Below, piece after piece: positions 50,188 through 64,000 of a DNA stretch of 64,000 bases (position 1 is its first letter; each line of letters begins with the position of its first letter). The translations under genes and the position numbers were made by a program. This stretch comes from Enterobacter sp. R4-368 (GTDB taxonomy: Bacteria; Pseudomonadota; Gammaproteobacteria; Enterobacterales; Enterobacteriaceae), in contig NC_021500.1 in the NCBI RefSeq assembly GCF_000410515.1, positions 3,100,001 through 3,164,000 on the forward strand, in the 5' to 3' direction. The notes beneath the pieces were generated by a model, which saw nothing but the letters and a program-made list of their open reading frames with translations, did not search any database and had not been told where the DNA came from.

Positions 50188-50637
50188 ATGAAAAAAATAA
50201 CACAACTTCTGTTAGCCACGGCCGGTTTAGTTATTTCGGTCGCCGCTTTCGCGGATACAATAAAAACGAATGAGAGCGAGCACCGTATTCCGGCGATAAA
50301 GCTCATTAATACGCCGGATAACCACTCGGCGTTTATTAAAGGTTCTGTTCCCTCGCTGGCGAAGCTCTCTTCGCAAAATCTCTACTTCAGCAATACATTC
50401 GAAGAGTGGCAGAAAGGGGTACATCCGGCACCGAAGAAGCAATACGTGGTGACGATGAAAGGCAAACTTAAGTTCAGGGTAAGCGATGGCTCAACCTTCA
50501 TCATCGAACCCGGCACGGTTCTGCTTGCGGCAGACACGACGGGCGAAGGTCACAGCTGGGATATTGTCGACGGTAAAGAGTGGGTTCGCGTTTATATTCC
50601 GGTGGGCGATGATGACCACTTTATTGCCGATAAATAA
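50188..50637 (+). CDS. exported cupin-domain protein
   Basis: 149 residues with a signal peptide (QLLLATAGLVISVAAFA, cleavage before DT). The mature part is a single small cupin barrel: VHPAPKKQYVVTMKGKLKFR, SDGSTFIIEPGTVLLA and GHSWDIV. Only part of the usual metal-binding histidine set is present (H in VHPAP and GHSW). It resembles uncharacterised periplasmic cupins; the substrate is unknown. E. coli has nothing between yijD and trmA, and the flanks are AT-rich, so it looks like an acquired single gene. Confidence 0.72.
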   Translation: MKKITQLLLATAGLVISVAAFADTIKTNESEHRIPAIKLINTPDNHSAFIKGSVPSLAKLSSQNLYFSNTFEEWQKGVHPAPKKQYVVTMKGKLKFRVSDGSTFIIEPGTVLLAADTTGEGHSWDIVDGKEWVRVYIPVGDDDHFIADK

Positions 50638-50903
50638 CCAGTGAACTGCATTATTTATCAGCCCTGTTTCGTGCGGGGCTGATCGCTTAATACTAGGAAC
50701 AAATATCCCTGGTGATATAAATACCGCATCAGAACATTCACAAGCCATTATAAAAGAATGTTAGCGCGATCACGTTCCGCAATGGTCATTGTTCTGATAA
50801 ATAAATAGTTGCATGCAGCAGTCATTTGCGTCTCACCGCTATTATTCGGCTGGCCTGATTGACAGGCCAGCCGTTAAACGGAATTGCCGGGTTTTATATA
50901 GCG
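50638..50903. other. 266-bp gap between the cupin gene and trmA
   Basis: It contains two hairpins without clear T-tracts: ATCAGCCC ... GGGGCTGAT (about 50657-50684) and GGCTGGCCT/AGGCCAGCC (about 50849-50873). The second may end trmA transcription on the minus strand. I see no gene. Confidence 0.4.
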
Positions 50904-52010
50904 CTATTTATTTTTACGCGTAAGCAGTACGCCGCACTCCATATGGTGCGTATACGGGAATTGATCGAACAGCGCCAGACGTGAAATATCGTGTGTCTGG
51001 CTCAATGCTTCCAGGTTTTTACACAGCGTTTCCGGGTTGCAGGAGATATACAGAATACGCGGATAGGCCTGCACCATTTTCTCGGTTTCCGCATCCAGCC
51101 CGCTGCGCGGTGGATCGACGAAAATCGTTTCGCACTGGTAGCTCGCAAGATCGATACCCTGCAAGCGGTTAAAAGCGCGCACGCCATTCATCGCCTGCGT
51201 AAATTCTTCGGCGGACATGCGGATAATCTGCACGTTATCAATGTGGTTAGCCGCGATATTGTATTGCGCTGCCGCCACGGACGGTTTGGCGATTTCGGTT
51301 GCCAGCACGCGATCGAAATTGCGTGCCAGCGCCAGCGAGAAGTTGCCATTGCCGCAATACAGCTCCAGCAGATCGCCCGTTGAATCGCGCGTGACATCAA
51401 GCGCCCATTCCAGCATTTGGATATTCATCGCGGCGTTAGGCTGCGTAAAGCTGTTCTCTACCTGGCGGTAGATCATCTCTCTGCCACCGACCGGCAGACG
51501 CTCATCGACAAAATCCTGATCCAGCTCGATTTTAGTTTTGGTCGCACGGCCAATTAACTGCACATTCAGATTCCGGGCGCGCAGTGCGTCACGCAGGTGC
51601 GCGGCTTCTGCCTGCCATTCATCATCCAGCTTTTTGTGATAGAGCAGAGTGACAATCGCCTGGTTGCTCATGGTGCTCAGGTAATCAATCTGGAACAGTT
51701 TATGACGCAGTGTTTTATTGCCGCGTACCGCCTCGATCATCACCGTCATTAATTGGTTAATCAGCTCGCTTGCCGCCGGGAAGCTGTCCACGCGGATCCG
51801 CGATTTCGTCTGCTGATCGAAAATGATGTGGTAGAGATCGTCGCCGTCATGCCAGATGCGGAATTCGGCGCGCATACGGTAATGGCTGACCGGTGAGCGG
51901 AACACCTCCGGAAGCGGCGCGGAAAAAGGCGTCATCATTGATTGCAGACGCACCACTTTTTCGGCCAGCTGGGCTTCGTACTGTTCTGTCGGCAGGTGTT
52001 CGGGGGTCAT
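50904..52010 (-). CDS. trmA: tRNA (uracil-54-C5)-methyltransferase
   Basis: 368 residues from the second of two tandem ATGs (52010), better spaced to AGGAAGC. It makes the ribothymidine at position 54 of tRNAs using S-adenosylmethionine. SAM-binding [16 protein letters not shown], the DPPRSGLD motif and the nucleophilic cysteine in [12 protein letters not shown] are present. Divergent from btuB and its riboswitch. Confidence 0.97.
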   Translation of the reverse strand: MTPEHLPTEQYEAQLAEKVVRLQSMMTPFSAPLPEVFRSPVSHYRMRAEFRIWHDGDDLYHIIFDQQTKSRIRVDSFPAASELINQLMTVMIEAVRGNKTLRHKLFQIDYLSTMSNQAIVTLLYHKKLDDEWQAEAAHLRDALRARNLNVQLIGRATKTKIELDQDFVDERLPVGGREMIYRQVENSFTQPNAAMNIQMLEWALDVTRDSTGDLLELYCGNGNFSLALARNFDRVLATEIAKPSVAAAQYNIAANHIDNVQIIRMSAEEFTQAMNGVRAFNRLQGIDLASYQCETIFVDPPRSGLDAETEKMVQAYPRILYISCNPETLCKNLEALSQTHDISRLALFDQFPYTHHMECGVLLTRKNK

Positions 52011-52136
52011 CATGCTTCCTGAGTGATTAAGAATAACGCGGGGATTGTAGGCATTGCTCAGGCGATGTCCAGCCCCGGATGTGAGCTAAATAGTCAGTTA
52101 GCAGTCTGGACATCCATATGTTACAGAATGTAGCAT

Positions 52137-52290
52137 CCTTGTTCCGGTCCTGTGAGTTAAAAGGGAACCCAGTGAGAATCTGGGGCTGACGCGCAGCGGT
52201 AAGGATCAAGGTGAGAGAGCAGACACTGCCTGTTGGGTGGGAAGTCGCTTTCTTGATGTACCTCCAAGCCCGAAGACCTGCCGGTATACG
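52137..52290 (+). ncRNA. cobalamin riboswitch of btuB
   Basis: The leader starts near GTTCCGGTCCTGTGAG (52141 on), has AGGGAACCCAGTGAGAATCTG split by a short bulge, then GACGCGCAGCGGTAAGGA. The B12 box AGCCCGAAGACCTGCC is at 52267-52282, and CCGGT at 52281-52285 closes P1. It matches the E. coli btuB element in order and in conserved cores. Adenosylcobalamin binding reduces btuB expression, mostly by blocking translation. The expression platform runs to about 52350. Confidence 0.93.
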
Positions 52291-52364
52291 TCGCATCTGG
52301 TGACATCATCGCGTGCTATTGATGGAACCTGCGGCATCCTTACTCTTTTGTGGATGCTTTCACA

Positions 52365-54215
52365 ATGATTAAAAAAGCTTCGCTGCTGACGGCGCTCTCC
52401 GTCACAGCTTTTTCCGGCTGGGCGCAAGATAGCAGCTCAGACACTTTGGTGGTGACAGCAAATCGTTTTCAACAACCGGCTAAGACGGTGCTTGCACCAA
52501 CTGAAGTGGTGACGCGTGAGGACATCGATCGCTGGCAGTCGCGCTCACTGGTTGATGTGCTGCGTCGCCTGCCTGGAGTTGATATCGCGCAAAACGGCGG
52601 ATTAGGCCAGACCGCTTCGGTTTATGTGCGGGGTACAGAAGCGAAACACCTGCTGCTGCTGATTGATGGCGTACCGGTTGCGCGCTCAGGGATTTCCAAC
52701 GATCCCGAGCTGAATCAAATCCCGCTCTCTTTAGTGCAACGTGTTGAATATATTCGCGGGCCGCGCTCTGCCGTGTATGGCTCCGGGGCGATTGGCGGCG
52801 TGGTTAACGTCATTACCATGACCGGCAATGAGAAATCACAAATCAATGCCGGCGTAGGCTCGAAAGGCTATCAGACCTACGACGGTACGCTGCGCCAGCG
52901 CTTTGGCGACACCGTGGCGACGGCGGCGGGTTCTTATACCAGCACACGCGGTTTTAATGTGCAGCCCGGTTCAACCTGGGATCATGACAGTGATCGCGAT
53001 GGTTATCGCAACAAAACGTTCTGGGGCAGCCTGCAGCACAAGTTCAACGATAACGTCGACGGTTTCTTTCGCGGCTACAACTTTAGCAATAACGTGGATT
53101 ACGATCTTGGCAGCCCACCGTTCGCGCCAGACTATAGCGCCGATGAGCGTCAACTGTTTGTGCAGGGTTGGGATACCGGACTGAATTTCGCCGAGGGGAT
53201 CTATTCGTCCCAGTTGCTGGCCAGCTACCAGAAAAGCAAAGACTACAACTACAGCAGCATTTATGGCCGTTATAACGACGGCACCACGCTGGATGATATG
53301 GAGCAGCGATACATTCAGTGGGGTAACAACGTTGATGTCGGCAAAGGTTCTGTTGGCGCGGGCGTAGACTGGAAACAAGAGCGGCTGGTTTCATCGAATA
53401 AAACGACGCGCGATGCTTATGAGCGTGAGAATACGGGCTTGTACCTGAACGGGATGCAGCAGTTCGGCGATGTCACGCTGGAAGCCTCGGGCCGTGAAGA
53501 TAAAGATGACGAGTTCGGCTGGCATGGTACCTGGCAGACCGCTGCCGGCTGGGAGTTCGTTGAAAACTACCGTCTGACCGTCTCTTATGGCACTGGCTTC
53601 CTGGCGCCTTCTTTAGGCCAGCAGTTTGGTGCGAAGCGTTTTGGCATTGCTTCCAACCCGAACCTGAAACCGGAAGAGTCCAGACAGTGGGAAGCGGGTG
53701 TTGAAGGCTTAACCGGCCCGCTGGACTGGCGTTTGTCTGCCTATCGCTATGAGATTGAAAACCTGATCACCTATAGCAATACGGCTTACTACAACATCAA
53801 CTCTGCCACTATTAAAGGCGTTGAGTGGACGGGCAGCGTAGATACCGGCATTTTCTCGCATCGCGTGACGCTGCAATACATTGATCCGCGTGATGATGAA
53901 ACCAATGAAGTGCTGCCGCGTCGTGCGAAGCGTCAGGCGAAGTACCAGCTTGACTGGTCCGTATTGAATGTCGATATGGATCTGGCCTGGGAGTACTTCG
54001 GTAAGCGCTATGACAACCGCACGTCAACCTATAATCCTGAGCAACGTATTTTGCCAAGTTATAGTACGGTTGATTTTTCTGCCTCATATCCTGTGACCTC
54101 TCATTTAACAGTTCGTGGTAAAATCGCCAACCTGTTCGATAAAGAGTACGAGACAGCATATGGCTACCAAACTGCAGGACGGGAATACACCTTGTCTGGC
54201 AGCTACACCTTCTGA
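52365..54215 (+). CDS. btuB: outer-membrane vitamin B12 receptor BtuB
   Basis: 616 residues from ATG 52365 (MIKKASLLTALSVTAFSGWA), with the signal peptide cleaved before QD. The TonB box is DTLVVTANRF. The plug domain (LPGVDIAQNGG, VQRVEYIRGPRSAVYGSGAI) and the last strands (SHLTVRGKIANLFDKEYETA, TLSGSYTF) are nearly E. coli. The barrel in between (about residues 200-560) is strongly diverged, notably in the surface loops. It takes up cobalamin using TonB and is controlled by the upstream riboswitch. The 3' end overlaps murI by 56 bases. Confidence 0.95.
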   Translation: MIKKASLLTALSVTAFSGWAQDSSSDTLVVTANRFQQPAKTVLAPTEVVTREDIDRWQSRSLVDVLRRLPGVDIAQNGGLGQTASVYVRGTEAKHLLLLIDGVPVARSGISNDPELNQIPLSLVQRVEYIRGPRSAVYGSGAIGGVVNVITMTGNEKSQINAGVGSKGYQTYDGTLRQRFGDTVATAAGSYTSTRGFNVQPGSTWDHDSDRDGYRNKTFWGSLQHKFNDNVDGFFRGYNFSNNVDYDLGSPPFAPDYSADERQLFVQGWDTGLNFAEGIYSSQLLASYQKSKDYNYSSIYGRYNDGTTLDDMEQRYIQWGNNVDVGKGSVGAGVDWKQERLVSSNKTTRDAYERENTGLYLNGMQQFGDVTLEASGREDKDDEFGWHGTWQTAAGWEFVENYRLTVSYGTGFLAPSLGQQFGAKRFGIASNPNLKPEESRQWEAGVEGLTGPLDWRLSAYRYEIENLITYSNTAYYNINSATIKGVEWTGSVDTGIFSHRVTLQYIDPRDDETNEVLPRRAKRQAKYQLDWSVLNVDMDLAWEYFGKRYDNRTSTYNPEQRILPSYSTVDFSASYPVTSHLTVRGKIANLFDKEYETAYGYQTAGREYTLSGSYTF

Positions 54216-55011
54216 CGCACGTCCCACCGTGCTGGTGTTTGACTCCGGCGTCGGTGGGTTATCCGTTTATGATGAGATCCGGCATCTCCTGCCGGATCTG
54301 CATTACATCTACGCGTTTGACAATGTCGCTTTCCCCTATGGTGAGAAAAGCGAAGCGTTTATTGTTGAGCGCGTTGTCGAAATCGTCGCCGCCGTTCAGG
54401 CCCAATACCCCCTCGCACTGGCCGTTATTGCCTGTAATACGGCGAGCACCGTATCTTTGCCCGCGCTGCGGGAGACGTTTTCCTTCCCTGTCGTCGGCGT
54501 AGTGCCTGCCATCAAACCCGCCGCGCGTCTAACGGCGAACGGCGTGGTAGGGCTGCTGGCCACGCGGGGTACGGTGAAGCGTCCTTATACACACGAACTG
54601 ATTTCGCGTTTCGCGAATGAGTGTCGGATTGAGATGCTGGGTTCGGCGGAGCTGGTTGTATTGGCGGAAGCGAAACTGCATGGTGAAGCGGTCTCGCTGG
54701 ATGAACTGCGCCATATCCTTCGCCCCTGGCTGCGTATGAAAGAGCCGCCGGATACGGTGGTGCTGGGATGTACGCACTTTCCTTTACTGCAAGACGAGTT
54801 GCTGCAAGTGCTGCCGGAAGGAACGCGTTTGATTGATTCAGGCGCGGCAATTGCGCGTCGTACTGCCTGGCTGCTTGAACACGAAGCGCCGGATGCGAAA
54901 TCTTCCGATGAGAATATTGCCTATTGCATGGCATTAACGCCAGAGACTGCGCAATTATTGCCCGTTTTGCAGCGCTATGGGTTCAAAAAGCTCGAAAAAC
55001 TGGCGCTTTAG
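54160..55011 (+). CDS. murI: glutamate racemase
   Basis: 283 residues from ATG 54160 (MATKLQDGNTPCLAATPS); it starts 56 bases inside btuB in another frame, as in E. coli. It makes D-glutamate for peptidoglycan. The two catalytic cysteines are in VIACNTAS and LGCTHFPLL, and the N-terminal FDSGVGGLSVYDEI binds substrate. A copy of its last 267 bases occurs at 60989-61255. Confidence 0.97.
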   Translation: MATKLQDGNTPCLAATPSDARPTVLVFDSGVGGLSVYDEIRHLLPDLHYIYAFDNVAFPYGEKSEAFIVERVVEIVAAVQAQYPLALAVIACNTASTVSLPALRETFSFPVVGVVPAIKPAARLTANGVVGLLATRGTVKRPYTHELISRFANECRIEMLGSAELVVLAEAKLHGEAVSLDELRHILRPWLRMKEPPDTVVLGCTHFPLLQDELLQVLPEGTRLIDSGAAIARRTAWLLEHEAPDAKSSDENIAYCMALTPETAQLLPVLQRYGFKKLEKLAL

Positions 55012-55062
55012 CGCAGTTTTGCGCAAAAAAGAGACGGTTGAAAAGTTTTTTGAAATTAGGGG

Positions 55063-55188
55063 TTGTCAGCGGGAATTAACTCCCTATAATGCGCCTCCAC
55101 TGACACGGCACAACGGCAAACACACCGGCCTGTCAGGTGAAGCAATCTGAAAATAAACAGTTGACTTCACAGCGGGAAAGCGTAGTAT
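55063..55188 (+). promoter_or_regulatory. rrn P1 and P2 promoters
   Basis: P1: TTGTCA (55063-55068), 16-base spacer, TATAAT (55085-55090), followed by a GC-rich discriminator as in E. coli rrnB; AT-rich UP-like sequence precedes it. P2: TTGACT (55161-55166), 16 bases, TAGTAT (55183-55188). Confidence 0.92.
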
Positions 55189-55224
55189 ACGCAACCCGCG
55201 CCGCAGCAAAAAGCGAGGCGGCAC

Positions 55225-55236
55225 TGCTCTTTAACA
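55225..55236 (+). promoter_or_regulatory. boxA antitermination signal of the rRNA leader
   Basis: TGCTCTTTAACA, the boxA sequence bound by NusB/NusE. A similar TGCTCTTTAA occurs before 23S near 57303. Confidence 0.85.
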
Positions 55237-55370
55237 ATTTATCAGACAATCTGTGTGGGCACTCAGGGTGACTGGATTCTTGACGTCGCAAGACGAAAAA
55301 TGAATACCAAGTCTCAACGAGTGAACACGTAATTCATTACGAAGTTTAATTCATTGAGCATCAAACTTTT

Positions 55371-56910
<1,540 letters not shown>

Positions 56911-56980
56911 CCTTAAAGAACCTGCCTCTGCAGTGTCCACACAGATTGTCTGATGAAATACGAGCAGTAAAAATCTCTGC

Positions 56981-57057
<77 letters not shown>

Positions 57058-57167
57058 AATTTTCCCTGAATACTGCGTTGTCAAATGACTCGCATACTGA
57101 TTGTATGCTTCGCCATTTGACGCCTTGTCTCAGGAAAAATTACGGGTATACGGGATTTAACTACGAT
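57058..57167. repeat. long stem-loop in the spacer between tRNA-Ile and tRNA-Ala
   Basis: 110 bases, against about 40 in E. coli as I recall. Nested inverted repeats: TTTTCCCTGA/TCAGGAAAAA outside, GTCAAATG/CATTTGAC in the middle and GCATAC/GTATGC at the tip. It looks like an inserted hairpin element. Also present in the second copy (63302-63411). Confidence 0.7.
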
Positions 57168-57243
57168 GGGGCTATAGCTCAGCTGGGAGAGCGCCTGCTT
57201 TGCACGCAGGAGGTCTGCGGTTCGATCCCGCATAGCTCCACCA
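57168..57243 (+). tRNA. alaT: tRNA-Ala (TGC)
   Basis: 76 nt including CCA, anticodon TGC in CTTTGCACG, acceptor GGGGCTA/TAGCTCC. Second spacer tRNA. Confidence 0.97.
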
Positions 57244-57421
57244 TCTTTACTGTTCGGCACAAGAAAACTTCAGAGTACACATTCTGTGTGTGCTGCGAAG
57301 TTTTGCTCTTTAAAAATCTGGATCAAGCTGAAAATTGAAACACTGAACAGTGCGAACTGTTCTGTGAGTCTCTCAAATTTTCGCGACACGCGGATGTTCA
57401 CGAAACATCTTCGGGTTGTGA

Positions 57422-60328
<2,907 letters not shown>

Positions 60329-60418
60329 ACAACGCCGAAGATGTTTTGGCGTGAGAGACATGAAATCAGCCTGATACAGATTAGGTCAGGGCGTGAGAAC
60401 GGTCTGACAGACAGAATT

Positions 60419-60538
60419 TGCCTGGCGGCAGTAGCGCGGTGGTCCCACCTGACCCCATGCCGAACTCAGAAGTGAAACGCCGTAGCGCCGATGGTAGTGT
60501 GGGGTTTCCCCATGCGAGAGTAGGGAACTGCCAGGCAT
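60419..60538 (+). rRNA. rrf: 5S ribosomal RNA
   Basis: 120 nt, TGCCTGGCGGC ... CTGCCAGGCAT with complementary ends and CCGAACTCAGAAGTGAAAC in loops A and B. Confidence 0.97.
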
Positions 60539-60591
60539 CAAATTAGCAGTGAAACCGGGGCAACAAACCGGTGGTTGTGAAGAAATTCGGT

Positions 60592-60668
60592 GGAGCGGTA
60601 GTTCAGTCGGTTAGAATACCTGCCTGTCACGCAGGGGGTCGCGGGTTCGAGTCCCGTCCGTTCCGCCA
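60592..60668 (+). tRNA. aspT: tRNA-Asp (GTC)
   Basis: 77 nt with CCA, anticodon GTC in CCTGTCACG, acceptor GGAGCGG/CCGTTCC. Distal tRNA; in E. coli it follows rrnC. Confidence 0.97.
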
Positions 60669-60676
60669 CCCTAATT

Positions 60677-60752
<76 letters not shown>

Positions 60753-60758
60753 GAAATA

Positions 60759-60788
60759 ATCCTTAGCATCTGCTAAGGATTTTTTTTG
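60759..60788 (+). terminator. rRNA operon terminator after tRNA-Trp
   Basis: ATCCTTAGCA/TGCTAAGGAT stem followed by eight or nine T residues. Duplicated at 63726-63755. Confidence 0.88.
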
Positions 60789-60847
60789 CTTCTTTTTCAG
60801 CATCCACTCTACAGAAAATCTCTCGCAGGCATCCTTGCCACAAATAT

Positions 60848-60988
60848 TCAATCAATCACTTTGATTTTCAAAAGATCGCGGATCTGATTTTGTTTATCGC
60901 TGTTTTGCAGCCAAATTGCATAAAGTGGACGAGAAAGCATCGTTGTATCAGTAACGGGATACAACTTATCTTTTTGTTCTGCCCATGA
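60848..60988 (-). pseudogene. hdfR: truncated 3' end of hdfR
   Basis: The last 46 codons and stop of the LysR-type regulator HdfR ([16 protein letters not shown] ... [16 protein letters not shown] ... LLKIKVID). The frame is cut at 60988, where murI sequence begins. The intact 3' end is at 63815 onward. This piece cannot make HdfR. Confidence 0.85.
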
Positions 60989-61255
60989 CCGCCGGATACG
61001 GTGGTGCTGGGATGTACGCACTTTCCTTTACTGCAAGACGAGTTGCTGCAAGTGCTGCCGGAAGGAACGCGTTTGATTGATTCAGGCGCGGCAATTGCGC
61101 GTCGTACTGCCTGGCTGCTTGAACACGAAGCGCCGGATGCGAAATCTTCCGATGAGAATATTGCCTATTGCATGGCATTAACGCCAGAGACTGCGCAATT
61201 ATTGCCCGTTTTGCAGCGCTATGGGTTCAAAAAGCTCGAAAAACTGGCGCTTTAG
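60989..61255 (+). pseudogene. murI: truncated 3' end of murI
   Basis: Codons 196-283 plus stop of murI, in frame, including [17 protein letters not shown]. It lacks the N-terminal domain and first catalytic cysteine, so no active enzyme is possible. An internal GTG could start an 84-residue fragment, but this is a duplication remnant. Confidence 0.92.
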
Positions 61256-61306
61256 CGCAGTTTTGCGCAAAAAAGAGACGGTTGAAAAGTTTTTTGAAAT
61301 TAGGGG

Positions 61307-61480
61307 TTGTCAGCGGGAATTAACTCCCTATAATGCGCCTCCACTGACACGGCACAACGGCAAACACACCGGCCTGTCAGGTGAAGCAATCTGAAAATAA
61401 ACAGTTGACTTCACAGCGGGAAAGCGTAGTATACGCAACCCGCGCCGCAGCAAAAAGCGAGGCGGCACTGCTCTTTAACA
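61307..61480 (+). promoter_or_regulatory. second copy of rrn P1, P2 and boxA
   Basis: P1 61307-61334, P2 61405-61432 and boxA 61469-61480, identical to the first copy. If real, this is a functional promoter set driving a 16S-only operon. Confidence 0.88.
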
Positions 61481-61614
61481 ATTTATCAGACAATCTGTGT
61501 GGGCACTCAGGGTGACTGGATTCTTGACGTCGCAAGACGAAAAATGAATACCAAGTCTCAACGAGTGAACACGTAATTCATTACGAAGTTTAATTCATTG
61601 AGCATCAAACTTTT

Positions 61615-63154
<1,540 letters not shown>

Positions 63155-63224
63155 CCTTAAAGAACCTGCCTCTGCAGTGTCCACACAGATTGTCTGATGA
63201 AATACGAGCAGTAAAAATCTCTGC

Positions 63225-63301
<77 letters not shown>

Positions 63302-63411
63302 AATTTTCCCTGAATACTGCGTTGTCAAATGACTCGCATACTGATTGTATGCTTCGCCATTTGACGCCTTGTCTCAGGAAAAATTACGGGTATACGGGAT
63401 TTAACTACGAT

Positions 63412-63487
63412 GGGGCTATAGCTCAGCTGGGAGAGCGCCTGCTTTGCACGCAGGAGGTCTGCGGTTCGATCCCGCATAGCTCCACCA
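63412..63487 (+). tRNA. tRNA-Ala (TGC), second copy
   Basis: Identical to 57168-57243, within the duplicated segment. Confidence 0.95.
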
Positions 63488-63643
63488 TCTTTACTGTTCG
63501 GCACAAGAAAACTTCAGAGTACACATTCTGTGTGTGCTGCGAAGTTTTGCTCTTTAAAAATCTGGATCAAGCTGAAAATTGAAACACTGAACAGTGCGAA
63601 CTGTTCTGTGAGTCTCTCAAATTTTCGCGACACGCGGATAATT

Positions 63644-63719
<76 letters not shown>

Positions 63720-63725
63720 GAAATA

Positions 63726-63755
63726 ATCCTTAGCATCTGCTAAGGATTTTTTTTG
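63726..63755 (+). terminator. terminator after second tRNA-Trp
   Basis: Same stem and T-tract as at 60759-60788. Confidence 0.88.
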
Positions 63756-63814
63756 CTTCTTTTTCAGCATCCACTCTACAGAAAATCTCTCGCAGGCATC
63801 CTTGCCACAAATAT

Positions 63815-64000
63815 TCAATCAATCACTTTGATTTTCAAAAGATCGCGGATCTGATTTTGTTTATCGCTGTTTTGCAGCCAAATTGCATAAAGTGGACGAG
63901 AAAGCATCGTTGTATCAGTAACGGGATACAACTTATCTTTTTGTTCTGCCCATGAAACAGGTAGCCAGGTGCAGCCATTAAGCTGCGGTAATTGCTGATG
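63815..64000 (-). CDS. hdfR: HdfR, LysR-family regulator (3' end only, continues past the window)
   Basis: The minus-strand frame ending at 63815 encodes the HdfR C-terminus: [20 protein letters not shown], then [20 protein letters not shown] and a tail ending LLKIKVID. HdfR represses the flagellar master operon flhDC in E. coli and lies downstream of rrnC there, convergent with tRNA-Trp as here. The N-terminal HTH is outside the window. The last 141 bases also exist as the fragment at 60848-60988. Confidence 0.88.
   Translation of the reverse strand, partial: HQQLPQLNGCTWLPVSWAEQKDKLYPVTDTTMLSRPLYAIWLQNSDKQNQIRDLLKIKVID

Overview
The window is chromosomal DNA of a member of the Enterobacteriaceae, on the Enterobacter/Kosakonia/Klebsiella side of the family. 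From fieF to murI the gene order is essentially that of the E. coli 88-90 minute region, most proteins are close to their E. coli counterparts, and the 16S gene is enterobacterial. I have not tried to name the species.

Layout. (1) 1 to about 8.65 kb: a P2/186-type prophage, cut by the left window edge and internally deleted. It keeps small early genes, the gpA rolling-circle replication gene, an ASCH reading frame running into a HicA toxin with HicB behind it, a possible cos site and an Ogr-type late promoter box. It also keeps a lysis cassette (holin, M15 endolysin, Rz with nested Rz1), an ogr activator and two cargo genes (zinc-ribbon membrane protein, TagO/VasI-like protein). Capsid and tail genes are gone; short remnants resembling the 3' ends of genes X and D mark the deletion scars. 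(2) 8.7-30 kb: fieF, pfkA, sbp, cdh, an SLC13 transporter, tpiA, yiiQ, yiiR, fpr, glpX-glpK-glpF, zapB, rraA, menA, hslUV, ftsN, cytR, priA, rpmE. (3) 30-47 kb: a possible CRP-controlled 29-residue microprotein gene, metJ, metBL, metF, gldA-fsaB, yijO, ppc, argE, argCBH, the OxyS sRNA and oxyR. (4) 47-55 kb: sthA, fabR-yijD, a periplasmic cupin, trmA, the cobalamin riboswitch with btuB, and murI. (5) 55-64 kb: a complete rRNA operon (16S, tRNA-Ile, tRNA-Ala, 23S, 5S, tRNA-Asp, tRNA-Trp) ending in a broken hdfR piece. An exact 2,651-bp repeat of murI 3' end-16S-tRNA-Ile-tRNA-Ala follows, joined without 23S or 5S to a second tRNA-Trp and the 3' end of hdfR.

How the genes work together. The glycerol regulon (glpF uptake, glpK phosphorylation, glpX fructose-1,6-bisphosphatase, with gldA and fsaB nearby) sits beside central glycolysis (pfkA, tpiA, ppc). 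Methionine (metJ with metBL and metF, all with Met boxes) and arginine (argE divergent from argCBH across ARG boxes) are classical repressor-controlled modules. hslVU has a heat-shock promoter, and oxyR/OxyS is the peroxide switch.

The points most worth checking are the murI-rrn-hdfR junction with its partial duplication (rearrangement or assembly artefact), the satellite-like prophage that kept replication, lysis and ogr but no virion genes, the ASCH/HicA read-through frame, and the possible small regulated gene between rpmE and metJ.
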